The notes under the pieces are model-generated. The model was given only the letters and a program-made list of their open reading frames with translations, did not search any database and had not been told where the DNA came from. A DNA stretch of 6,797 nucleotides from Aquificota bacterium (GTDB lineage Bacteria; Aquificota; Aquificia; Aquificales; Hydrogenothermaceae): assembly GCA_013153765.1 (NCBI GenBank), contig JAADDT010000057.1, forward strand, positions 1 through 6,797, given 5' to 3'. This document shows, one piece after another, positions 1-5,661 of the stretch. Made by a program: the position numbers and the translations under genes. Each line of letters starts with the position of its first letter. The first letter of the stretch is position 1.

Positions 1-422
1 TGGCGGAAGTCTATCCACAGCTTAAAGAACTGGGAGCGGAAGTGGTTTCCGTTTCTACGGACACAAAGTTCGTCCATCTGGCGTGGCACAGGGACGAAAA
101 ACTCCTTGAAAATGTAAAGTATCCTATGGGAGCCGATCCGACAGGTAAGGTTTCCAGAATGTTCGGCGTTTACGACGAAAATACGGGACTGGCTTTAAGG
201 GGCACCTTTATCATATCGCCGGAAGGTAAGCTTGTGGGCTCTGAAGTGAACTTTTACAACGTTGGAAGGAACGCGGACGAACTGCTGAGGAAGATGAAGG
301 CAAACGCTTATTTGATAGGACATCCTGACGAAGCCTGCCCTGCAAAGTGGGAGCCGGGTAAGAAAACGCTCAAACCTTCAGAAGAACTGGTAGGACACGT
401 TTACGAGGCACTGAACCAGTAA
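1..422 (+). CDS. AhpC/Prx1-type 2-Cys peroxiredoxin (5' end outside window)
   Basis: A thiol peroxidase of the AhpC/TSA family, which reduces hydrogen peroxide and organic hydroperoxides in the cytoplasm. The frame is open from base 3, and 139 residues are visible before TAA at 420-422, followed at once by a second in-frame TAA. The N-terminal third, with the peroxidatic cysteine, lies before the window, so activity cannot be judged. Visible hallmarks, numbered from the first visible residue: the GLALRGTFIISPEG segment with the conserved active-site Arg (R66), the resolving-cysteine motif ACPAKWEPGKKTLKPS (C112) typical of AhpC/Prx1, and the C-terminal GHVYEAL helix. The GTG at 42 is an internal valine codon, not a start. 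A terminator follows directly, so this is the last gene of its transcript. The reductant cannot be identified here. Family call is secure; the exact subclass is less so. Confidence 0.93.
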   Translation, partial: AEVYPQLKELGAEVVSVSTDTKFVHLAWHRDEKLLENVKYPMGADPTGKVSRMFGVYDENTGLALRGTFIISPEGKLVGSEVNFYNVGRNADELLRKMKANAYLIGHPDEACPAKWEPGKKTLKPSEELVGHVYEALNQ

Positions 423-427
423 TAAAC

Positions 428-447
428 AAGCCCCGAAAGGGGCTTTT
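428..447 (+). terminator. Rho-independent terminator after the peroxiredoxin gene
   Basis: A perfect 7-bp stem, AAGCCCC (428-434) with GGGGCTT (439-445), is closed by a GAAA tetraloop (435-438) and runs into TTTT (444-447). It begins 5 nt after the peroxiredoxin stop codon. The same GGGG can instead pair with CCCC at 448-451 across a CTTTT loop, followed by the U-rich TTTATTTT (452-459), so a second, mutually exclusive terminator hairpin is possible. Confidence 0.85.
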
Positions 448-477
448 CCCCTTTATTTTCCTTTCCCTTCCAATAGA

Positions 478-507
478 TTGACTTTAAACTTACAACTGTT
501 TTATCCT
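478..507 (+). promoter_or_regulatory. Probable sigma-70-type promoter for the rpsU operon
   Basis: TTGACT at 478-483 matches five of six bases of the -35 consensus. After an 18-bp spacer, TATCCT at 502-507 matches four of six -10 bases. Predicted transcription start is near 514, giving a leader of about 30 nt before rpsU. It lies between a strong terminator and the first gene of a four-gene operon, where a promoter is expected. The boxes were assigned by eye only. Confidence 0.5.
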
Positions 508-543
508 ATTAGAATTAAAACCGTAAAGGAGGACTGGTGTTAA

Positions 544-744
544 ATGGCAGTAGTTAGAATTCAGGAAGGTGAAAGTTTTGAAAAAGCCCTTAAAAGGTTT
601 AAAAAGATATGCGAAAAGGAAGGGATTATAACCGAAATGAAAAGGAGGGAGTTTTACGAAAAGCCTTCCGTTAAGAGGAAAAGAAAGCAAAGGGCGGCAA
701 GGAAAAGACTGATAAAGGCTTTAAAGAAAAAAGGTCTTTTATAA
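544..744 (+). CDS. rpsU: 30S ribosomal protein bS21
   Basis: Small basic protein of the 30S ribosomal subunit, located near the 3' end of 16S rRNA and involved in initiation on natural mRNAs. The 66 residues match the family length. The N-terminal part ([26 protein letters not shown], residues 2-27) and the strongly basic tail ([21 protein letters not shown], about 44-64) are typical. The start is fixed because an in-frame TAA sits immediately before ATG. The ribosome binding site AAAGGAGG (525-532) is strong, but its 11-nt spacing to ATG is longer than usual. It is the first gene of an operon with yqeY, cvpA and an unknown gene; an 11-nt gap separates it from yqeY. Linkage of rpsU to yqeY is common in bacteria, but the dnaG and rpoD genes that often accompany them are not in this window. 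Confidence 0.96.
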   Translation: MAVVRIQEGESFEKALKRFKKICEKEGIITEMKRREFYEKPSVKRKRKQRAARKRLIKALKKKGLL

Positions 745-755
745 AAAGGTGTGGT

Positions 756-1211
756 ATGGAAGGTCTTTTAAAAAGACTGCAGGAAGAGATGAAAACAGCC
801 CTGAAAAAGGGAGAGAGGGACAGGCTTTCCGTAATCAGAATGCTCATCTCCGAAATCAAAAAAGTCCAGATAGACAGTAAAAAGGAACTTACGGACGAAG
901 AGATAATCCAAGTACTCCAGAGGTACGCAAAGCAGAGGAAAGAATCCATAAAACAGTACAGGGAAGCGGGCAGGGAAGACCTTGCTTCCAAAGAGGAGTT
1001 TGAACTTAAGGTTGTGCAGGAATTTCTCCCACAGCCCCTTTCTGAAGAAGAGCTGGTCAGCATAATCAAACAGGTTATTCAGGAGACTGGAGCTTCCTCA
1101 ATGAAGGATATGGGAAAGGTTATGAAGGCTGTTATGGATAAGGTGAAGGGAAGGGCTGACGGCGGTACGGTAAGCGGGCTGGTAAAGAAAATGCTCTCCG
1201 AAAATGGCTGA
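756..1211 (+). CDS. yqeY: GatB/YqeY domain protein
   Basis: A stand-alone protein homologous to the C-terminal tRNA-interacting domain of GatB, the amidotransferase subunit that makes Gln-tRNA or Asn-tRNA. The free form has no firmly established function, though a role in translation or tRNA handling is usually inferred. Its 151 residues match the usual size of about 150. Family signatures are visible: KQRKESIKQYREAGREDLASKEEFEL (59-84), then VVQEFLPQPLSEEEL (86-100), and the C-terminal GRADGGTVSGLVKKML (132-147). It is almost entirely helical and soluble. The ribosome binding site is weak (AAGGTG just before ATG), so translation may depend partly on rpsU 11 nt upstream. Its last 8 nt overlap the start of cvpA. 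Confidence 0.93.
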   Translation: MEGLLKRLQEEMKTALKKGERDRLSVIRMLISEIKKVQIDSKKELTDEEIIQVLQRYAKQRKESIKQYREAGREDLASKEEFELKVVQEFLPQPLSEEELVSIIKQVIQETGASSMKDMGKVMKAVMDKVKGRADGGTVSGLVKKMLSENG

Positions 1212-1632
1212 TTTAATACTGGGCGTTTTGTTCCTTTATCTTGTTCTGGTAGGTGCGTACAGGGGTTTTGTTGAACTTTTTTTAAAGTCTGCAGGTATAG
1301 GTATTGGGGTTTTCCTCGCATTCAAGTACACGCCGAGCCTTTCAGCTTTCCTTTCTTTTTACTTTAACACCGCTCCCCCCATTTTAAACTTCCTTGCCTT
1401 TTCCCTTATAATAATCTCGGTTCTTGCCGTTTCCCATCTTGTTTATGTTTTCCTGAAAAAAACGCTGTCAAAGAAAAAAAGGTTCTCCCTTTGGGACAGG
1501 CTGATAGGTGCTTCCGGCGGTATTCTGATATTTTTAATACTGGTGGCCCTCATATCCCACTACTCCGCTCAGAACAGGCTTGTTTACGAACTTACCGCTT
1601 CTTCAAAGATAATATCCTTCTTTAAAAGATGA
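1204..1632 (+). CDS. cvpA: CvpA family inner-membrane protein
   Basis: A membrane protein of the CvpA (colicin V production) family, which in various bacteria affects envelope integrity and export; its biochemical role is unknown. The 142 residues contain four hydrophobic segments at roughly 2-19, 27-41, 59-84 and 103-119. The first carries the family-typical GAYRGFVELF region (17-26), and the last follows the conserved LWDRLIGASGGILI (96-109). A basic loop, KKTLSKKKR, separates segments three and four. ATG at 1204 overlaps the yqeY stop by 8 nt and no good ribosome binding site is visible, which suggests translational coupling. Its own stop overlaps the next start as ATGA. In many genomes cvpA precedes mutS2; here it does not. 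Family assignment rests on topology and these motifs, so it is good but not absolute. Confidence 0.82.
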   Translation: MADLILGVLFLYLVLVGAYRGFVELFLKSAGIGIGVFLAFKYTPSLSAFLSFYFNTAPPILNFLAFSLIIISVLAVSHLVYVFLKKTLSKKKRFSLWDRLIGASGGILIFLILVALISHYSAQNRLVYELTASSKIISFFKR

Positions 1633-2015
1633 AAAAATTACTGTTTTCACTGCTTATTTATACAGGCTATCTGGCTGGAATAATCCTTATCGCTTCAGGC
1701 TACTACCTTCTGCAGAAGGACGAGTATTCGGTAGTCCGCTCCCTGATACAGGAAGGTAGGTCTTACCGTGTTGTTTTGATAACCGGAGAGGAAAAGACCT
1801 TTTCCGATGTTCGGGTGGTAAAGGAGGAGGGAGAGGTTTACCTGATAGGAGACGGTGAGAAAATCCCGATTTTTATGGTGGACAGGCTGGACGGTATAGA
1901 CCTGAACAGTGAGGTAGCGGAAAGGGTTTCCCGCTACGGTATTATGGGTATAATCCTTGTTGTTGTAGGTGCCTTCCTGTTTTTAATATCATTTTTAATG
2001 AGGGATCACATTTAA
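1629..2015 (+). CDS. Unrecognised two-TM protein with central beta-rich domain
   Basis: I do not recognise this 128-residue protein. It has a hydrophobic segment at about 5-28 after a short KK start, a soluble middle (about 30-100), a second hydrophobic segment at about 104-124, and a short RDHI tail. The middle has alternating hydrophobic and charged stretches, such as YRVVLITGEEKTFSDVRVV (46-64) and EVYLIGDGEKIPIFMVD (69-85). This pattern suggests a small beta-barrel (SH3- or Sm-like), but that is inference from pattern only. Two TM segments would place both ends on the same side and the domain on the other; which side is not clear. It starts on an ATGA overlap with cvpA and has no evident ribosome binding site, so it is probably made by coupled translation with CvpA. 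It ends the operon, and its stop overlaps that of the convergent DsrE2-like gene. Confidence 0.75.
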   Translation: MKKLLFSLLIYTGYLAGIILIASGYYLLQKDEYSVVRSLIQEGRSYRVVLITGEEKTFSDVRVVKEEGEVYLIGDGEKIPIFMVDRLDGIDLNSEVAERVSRYGIMGIILVVVGAFLFLISFLMRDHI

Positions 2016-2491
2016 AAATTCAGAACTATAGGTTTTTCCGCCCCGTTGACGAAATTCAGGAAGGTTGCGGCTCCAACCGGCTCTTCCACGCCTTCAATAA
2101 GGTCTTCCTTGCTGTAGCCGAACAACTGCATCGCCGTCTGGCAGGGATAAAGCTTCACGTCAAGGTCTATAGCCTGCTGGACTAACTCCTCAATGGAAGG
2201 TATCCTGTTTTCCTTCATCATCTTTTTCATCATATTCGTTGCAAAATCCATCATTCCCGGCATTATGGTTAGTATCTGTGGCACAGGAAAGGGCATTGGC
2301 ATTGCCGGGTTTCCTATAGGTGAGACCTTCAGCTTTTTTATTTTTTCCCTGTGTATCACGTTCAGACCGTAAAAACTGAAAAACATCCCCACTTCCATTC
2401 CCATCGCCGCCGCCGTCGTCCCTAACATAAATGCGGGCATTGCCCTGTCAAGTGTTCCGCTTAAAACTATAATTCCAACTCTGGTAGCCAT
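2012..2491 (-). CDS. DsrE/DsrF/DrsH-like family protein (DsrE2-type)
   Basis: A DsrE2-like protein related to sulfur-carrier proteins of sulfur-oxidising prokaryotes, where a conserved cysteine can hold persulfide or thiosulfate-derived sulfur. Such proteins are sometimes mislabelled peroxiredoxins. The 159 residues show the N-terminal strand and nucleotide-fold-like start (MATRVGIIVLSGTLDRAMPA), FSFYGLNVIHREK (38-50) and the cysteine motif KLYPCQTAMQLFG (113-125) with C117, the only cysteine. EGVEEPVGAATFL (133-145) follows. Residues 64-92 form a methionine-rich hydrophobic insert with nine Met, as seen in the DsrE2 branch. The start has a strong GGGAGG ribosome binding site 4 nt upstream. 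It is the last gene of the minus-strand operon, 47 nt after rseP. That gap is A+T-rich and might hold its own promoter, but no convincing pair of boxes was found. No tusA, rhodanese or hdr-like partner is in the window. Confidence 0.85.
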   Translation of the reverse strand: MATRVGIIVLSGTLDRAMPAFMLGTTAAAMGMEVGMFFSFYGLNVIHREKIKKLKVSPIGNPAMPMPFPVPQILTIMPGMMDFATNMMKKMMKENRIPSIEELVQQAIDLDVKLYPCQTAMQLFGYSKEDLIEGVEEPVGAATFLNFVNGAEKPIVLNF

Positions 2492-2538
2492 CGCACCTCC
2501 CGTATATAGTTTTATATTTAATCATTCTAACATAAATG

Positions 2539-3873
2539 CTACTGGAACATCCTCAGTATGTCGTTCAGTATGGCAAAAGCCATAAGGGTTCCTATAAGGG
2601 CAAATCCCAGATAAGCCAGAATTTCTTTAGCCCTTTCAGGTAAAGGTCTTCTGATTATCATCTCTATTAGAAGTATCAGGATTAAACCGCCGTCCAGCAC
2701 GGGAATAGGCAGTAGGTTAAGGTATCCAAGCTGGAGGGATATGAATCCCATAAAGAACAGGTAGTTTCCAATTCCGCTTTCTAAAGCACCGCCGGAGTAT
2801 TTGGCTATTGAGATAGGTCCCCCAAGGTTGTTTTTTATTTCCTGAAGGGACATCTGTCCGGTAAATATATCTTTCAGGAAGTTAAACAGCAGTACCGTAA
2901 GCTCCCAGTTTTTTTCCAGACTCTTTTTGAACGCTTCCACCGGAGGGTATTTTTTGATTTCCCCGCCGTATTCGGGAGATATGCCTATTACGTACCTTTT
3001 CAGCTTCTCGCTGTATTTTGGAACGACCTTTACCGTGAACACCTTTTCTCCCCTTTTTACGGTAAGGGTTATTGGAGTAGGGTCTTTTATTTTTGACAGG
3101 GCGTCAACCAGCTCAAACCAGCTCCTTACAGGTTTCCCGTTTATTGCCAGTATCAGGTCCCCTTCCTTCAAACCTGCCTTTTCAGCGGGAGAGTCCGGCA
3201 TCACCTTGCCTATTTTTGGAGGTATTAACGGTGATATGCCTAAAGGCTCTTTTGTAGGGTCCGGCGGAACGGTAATCGGGATTGTTATCCTTCTGCCTTC
3301 CCTTTCCACCTCCAGCTTTACCGTTTTCCCGGCTTTCAGTGATATTTCAACGGTAAACTCCTTCCAGTTTTTTACCGGCTTGCCGTCAACCGCAACTATT
3401 TTGTCAAACGGTTTTATTCCTGCCTTTTCTGCCGGTGAACCGGGCTGGACGTAGCCTACCACCACAGGCTCTTTCATGTATTTAGGCTCAAAAACACCTA
3501 CCATATAGGCGGCGGCAACCAAAATTACAGCAAGTATTATGTTGAACAGGGGTCCTGCAAGGGCTATCAGTATCTTCTGCCACCTCGGTTTTGCGGCAAA
3601 CGAGCGGGGGTCGTTGAAGGCTTCCTTTTCCGTCTCCCCCTGTATAGGCTCAGTCATACTGTCTTCACCGTACATCTTAACGTATCCGCCCAGAGGAATA
3701 AGGGCTATCTGGTAAACCGTCTCTTTACCTTTCCACCTTAAAATGGGAGGTCCAAATCCTATTGAAAAAACCTCAACCTTAACTCCAAACATACGGGCAA
3801 CTATAAAATGCCCAAACTCGTGTATGGTTATTAAAACACCTATCATTATTAAAAATGCCAGTAAGCTAAGCAA
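2539..3873 (-). CDS. rseP: RseP/RasP-type site-2 intramembrane metalloprotease
   Basis: A zinc intramembrane protease of the M50 family, which cuts membrane-embedded substrates such as anti-sigma factors and signal-peptide remnants. The zinc motif HEFGH is at 18-22 in the first membrane segment. RWQKILIALAGPLFN (97-111) starts the second membrane region. Two PDZ domains follow (about 135-205 and 215-290). The third zinc ligand is in NLLPIPVLDGG (386-396, D394), and a last membrane segment lies near 421-438. The 444 residues match E. coli RseP (450). The start is TTG: GGAGG sits 5 nt upstream, and this start leaves the normal number of residues before HEFGH. It overlaps the end of dxr by 8 nt. 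The dxr-rseP pair is widely conserved. The anti-sigma target, if any, is not in this window. All key residues are present. Confidence 0.95.
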   Translation of the reverse strand: MLSLLAFLIMIGVLITIHEFGHFIVARMFGVKVEVFSIGFGPPILRWKGKETVYQIALIPLGGYVKMYGEDSMTEPIQGETEKEAFNDPRSFAAKPRWQKILIALAGPLFNIILAVILVAAAYMVGVFEPKYMKEPVVVGYVQPGSPAEKAGIKPFDKIVAVDGKPVKNWKEFTVEISLKAGKTVKLEVEREGRRITIPITVPPDPTKEPLGISPLIPPKIGKVMPDSPAEKAGLKEGDLILAINGKPVRSWFELVDALSKIKDPTPITLTVKRGEKVFTVKVVPKYSEKLKRYVIGISPEYGGEIKKYPPVEAFKKSLEKNWELTVLLFNFLKDIFTGQMSLQEIKNNLGGPISIAKYSGGALESGIGNYLFFMGFISLQLGYLNLLPIPVLDGGLILILLIEMIIRRPLPERAKEILAYLGFALIGTLMAFAILNDILRMFQ

Positions 3874-4987
3874 TTTTACCTCCTACAGTTTTGTAAGTTT
3901 CCTGAAACAGCCTTTTAGTCCCTTCTATTATTTCAATCACGTCTTGGTAGCTTTCAGGTTTTTTGAAATCAGCCTTTTGTAATATTTTCTCAACTATGTA
4001 TGGAATTTCTGTGAACTTTATCTTCCCTTTTAGAAACGAGTTTACCGCAAGCTCGTCGGCTACGGTCAGCACCGTCGGGTAAGCACCGCCTTTAATACCG
4101 CACTCCCTTGCAATCTGAAGTAAAGGGAACTTTTTCTCGTCAGGCTTGAAAAATTCAAGTTTTCCCAGCCCTATCAGGTCAAGGGGCTCTGTTTCCAGCT
4201 TCCACCTTTCGGGAAAGGACAGGGCGTAGCTGATTGGTATTCTCATATCCGGATTTGACATCTGGGCTACCATTGAGCCGTCTATGAACTCAACTATACC
4301 GTGTATTACGCTCTGGGGGTGTATTACCGCATCTATTTTTTCGTACGGCAGGTCAAAAAGGTAGTGGGCTTCAATAATTTCCAAACCTTTATTCATAAGG
4401 GTGGCACTGTCTATGCTCACCTTTTTTCCCATTTTCCATTTAGGGTGGTTAAGTGCCTCTTCAGGTGTGATCTTTTCCAGACTGTCCGCGTTCCAGAAAG
4501 GTCCTCCAGAAGCGGTAAGGATTACTTTTTTAACCTCTTTTTTACTTCCGGTTCTTAAAGCCTGAAAGACCGCCGAATGCTCGCTGTCTATAGGTATTAT
4601 CTCCCCGTACCTGTCTTTACATACCTCCCCCAGACAGACTATAGCTTCTTTATTTGCGGTAGCCTGTTTTTTCCTGTTTTTCATAAGCAGGTAGGTTGGT
4701 TTTATCCCAGATATGCCTGCAATACCGTTGACGAACAGGTCTATATCAAGCTCTGCTAACTCCTCCAGACCTTCCTCGCCTGACAGGAGTTTTACGCCGT
4801 CAATTTCCCCTCCCTCTGCAACGTAAACGTATTCCGGCTGGAACTCTTTTATCTGCTGAAGGAGTTTCTGTGAGATTTTTGAGGCGGCAAGTAGCTTGAC
4901 CTTCAGCCTTTCCCGGTTGTCCCTGACCACCTGCAAGGTCTGGCTTCCGATTGAACCGGTTGAACCGAGTACTCCCACCGTCCTCAT
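3866..4987 (-). CDS. dxr: 1-deoxy-D-xylulose 5-phosphate reductoisomerase
   Basis: Also called IspC, this enzyme converts 1-deoxy-D-xylulose 5-phosphate to 2-C-methyl-D-erythritol 4-phosphate using NADPH and a divalent metal. It is the committed step of the MEP isoprenoid pathway. The NADPH-binding loop GSTGSIG is at 8-14, and ATANKEAIV (109-117) is the family ANKE segment. The metal ligands are in IDSEHSAVFQ (D134, E136) and MNKGLE (E203). Substrate-binding regions are TASGGPF (158-164), the flexible-loop neighbourhood HPKWKMGKK (181-189) and HPQSVIHG (223-230). The 373 residues are slightly shorter than the E. coli enzyme (398). ATG overlaps the PDO gene stop as ATGA, with GGAG 7 nt upstream. 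The uppS and cdsA genes that often precede dxr are not here; the upstream neighbour is a PDO-like gene instead. Confidence 0.97.
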   Translation of the reverse strand: MRTVGVLGSTGSIGSQTLQVVRDNRERLKVKLLAASKISQKLLQQIKEFQPEYVYVAEGGEIDGVKLLSGEEGLEELAELDIDLFVNGIAGISGIKPTYLLMKNRKKQATANKEAIVCLGEVCKDRYGEIIPIDSEHSAVFQALRTGSKKEVKKVILTASGGPFWNADSLEKITPEEALNHPKWKMGKKVSIDSATLMNKGLEIIEAHYLFDLPYEKIDAVIHPQSVIHGIVEFIDGSMVAQMSNPDMRIPISYALSFPERWKLETEPLDLIGLGKLEFFKPDEKKFPLLQIARECGIKGGAYPTVLTVADELAVNSFLKGKIKFTEIPYIVEKILQKADFKKPESYQDVIEIIEGTKRLFQETYKTVGGKIA

Positions 4988-5589
4988 TCAACAGCTCCAA
5001 TAATATGTCCTAAAATCTCGTTTTCTTCCCTGTAGCCTATTATTTCAACCTTATCGTTTATTACCGTTTTAGGCACGGTAGCCACTTTATACCTGTTTGC
5101 CAGCTCGGGAAATGCAAAGGAATCTATAGCCGTGGCTGTAATGTGGGAAGATGCAAGGGCAAAGCCGAACAGCTTAAGCATCATAGGTGGACACCAGCCA
5201 CAGCTTTTGGTTATGAAAACCTTTATGTCCACAGGTTTGTCTATTTCCTCCAAGAAACGGACTGTCCTGTCAGAAAGACCGTGTTCCCCCCTTGATACCA
5301 TAAGGATAGTTTTGATAAAGGGTGTAAACTCGCCACCGTCAGGCTTTCCCATAAACCTTATTCCCGTATCCCTGTCCCCTTTTAGAAACAGTATGCAGGG
5401 ATAACCGGGACAGCCGTTTTTTTCCTTTACTTGTAGTGAAAGCTTATCAGACAGGGATACAACAGCTTTCAAAAGCTCTTCCGTTTCCGCCGAAAGCTGT
5501 GAACCGTCGCTGTAAAGTATCAGCCTGACGCTGTCCTTTAAACTGCCAAATTCTTCCTTTAAACGGTTTAAAACATCAGGGGAAAACAT
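4984..5589 (-). CDS. PDO-like tandem thioredoxin-fold protein with degenerate N-terminal site
   Basis: Resembles the glutaredoxin-like protein disulfide oxidoreductases (PDO) of hyperthermophiles: two thioredoxin-fold units in one chain, used for cytoplasmic disulfide exchange. At 201 residues it is somewhat shorter than typical PDOs (about 225). The C-terminal unit (about 120-201) is canonical: VFITKSCGWCPPM with C130 and C133, and the cis-Pro motif VATVPKTVI (P173). The N-terminal unit keeps the helix (EELLKAVVSLSDKLSLQV) and the linker GIRFMGKPDGGEF (76-88), but SQLS (30-33) stands where PDOs have CxxC. This unit has two other cysteines, C60 and C65, in CPGYPC around the expected cis-Pro. 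It may therefore work as a one-site reductase or use a rearranged pair. GGGAGG lies 4 nt before ATG. First gene of the minus-strand operon, overlapping dxr by 4 nt. The alignment to PDO is from memory. Confidence 0.82.
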   Translation of the reverse strand: MFSPDVLNRLKEEFGSLKDSVRLILYSDGSQLSAETEELLKAVVSLSDKLSLQVKEKNGCPGYPCILFLKGDRDTGIRFMGKPDGGEFTPFIKTILMVSRGEHGLSDRTVRFLEEIDKPVDIKVFITKSCGWCPPMMLKLFGFALASSHITATAIDSFAFPELANRYKVATVPKTVINDKVEIIGYREENEILGHIIGAVE

Positions 5590-5661
5590 AAATCCTCCCG
5601 AAAAGGTATATACGGATTATTATAATATAAAACCACCTGATAATAATTTGAGGAGAGTAGT
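5590..5661. promoter_or_regulatory. Divergent promoter region with symmetric -10 box
   Basis: This 72-bp A+T-rich gap lies between the divergently transcribed PDO-like gene and glmS. The palindrome ATTATAAT (5619-5626) puts TATAAT on the plus strand at 5621-5626 and on the minus strand at 5624-5619. Starts would fall near 5633 (glmS leader about 29 nt) and 5612 (PDO leader about 23 nt), and both leaders would contain the ribosome binding sites. No good -35 box is seen on either side: the plus strand has CCGAAA at 5598-5603 with 17-bp spacing, and the minus strand has only weak matches. The gap is far too short for a glmS ribozyme. Confidence 0.5.

Noticed and set aside
42..422. GTG at 42 as the start of the peroxiredoxin gene.
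   Set aside because: The same frame is open to the window edge and the upstream residues AEVYPQLKELGAE fit the AhpC family, so the GTG is an internal valine.
671..1069. Minus-strand open frame of 132 codons opposite yqeY.
   Set aside because: Serine- and leucine-rich complement of Lys/Glu-rich coding sequence; a shadow of the real gene with no ribosome binding site evidence.
1991..2019. Perfect 8-bp inverted repeat ATTTTTAA / TTAAAAAT around the convergent stop codons.
   Set aside because: The stem is entirely A/T with a 13-nt loop and no T-tract beyond it; it is a poor terminator, especially at high temperature, and may be chance in A+T-rich sequence.
2492..2538. TATAAA and TATATA boxes in the gap before the DsrE2-like gene.
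   Set aside because: No acceptable -35 partner at correct spacing, and TATATA would place the start inside the ribosome binding site; left as only a possible promoter.
2927..3454. Plus-strand open frame of 175 codons opposite the RseP PDZ region.
   Set aside because: It is antisense to well-conserved PDZ coding sequence, has low-complexity composition rich in Ser, Gly, Phe and Pro, and resembles no known protein.
5590..5661. Possible glmS ribozyme or riboswitch upstream of glmS.
   Set aside because: Only 72 bp separate the genes and the leader is predicted to be about 29 nt; the ribozyme needs well over 100 nt and none of its core is visible.
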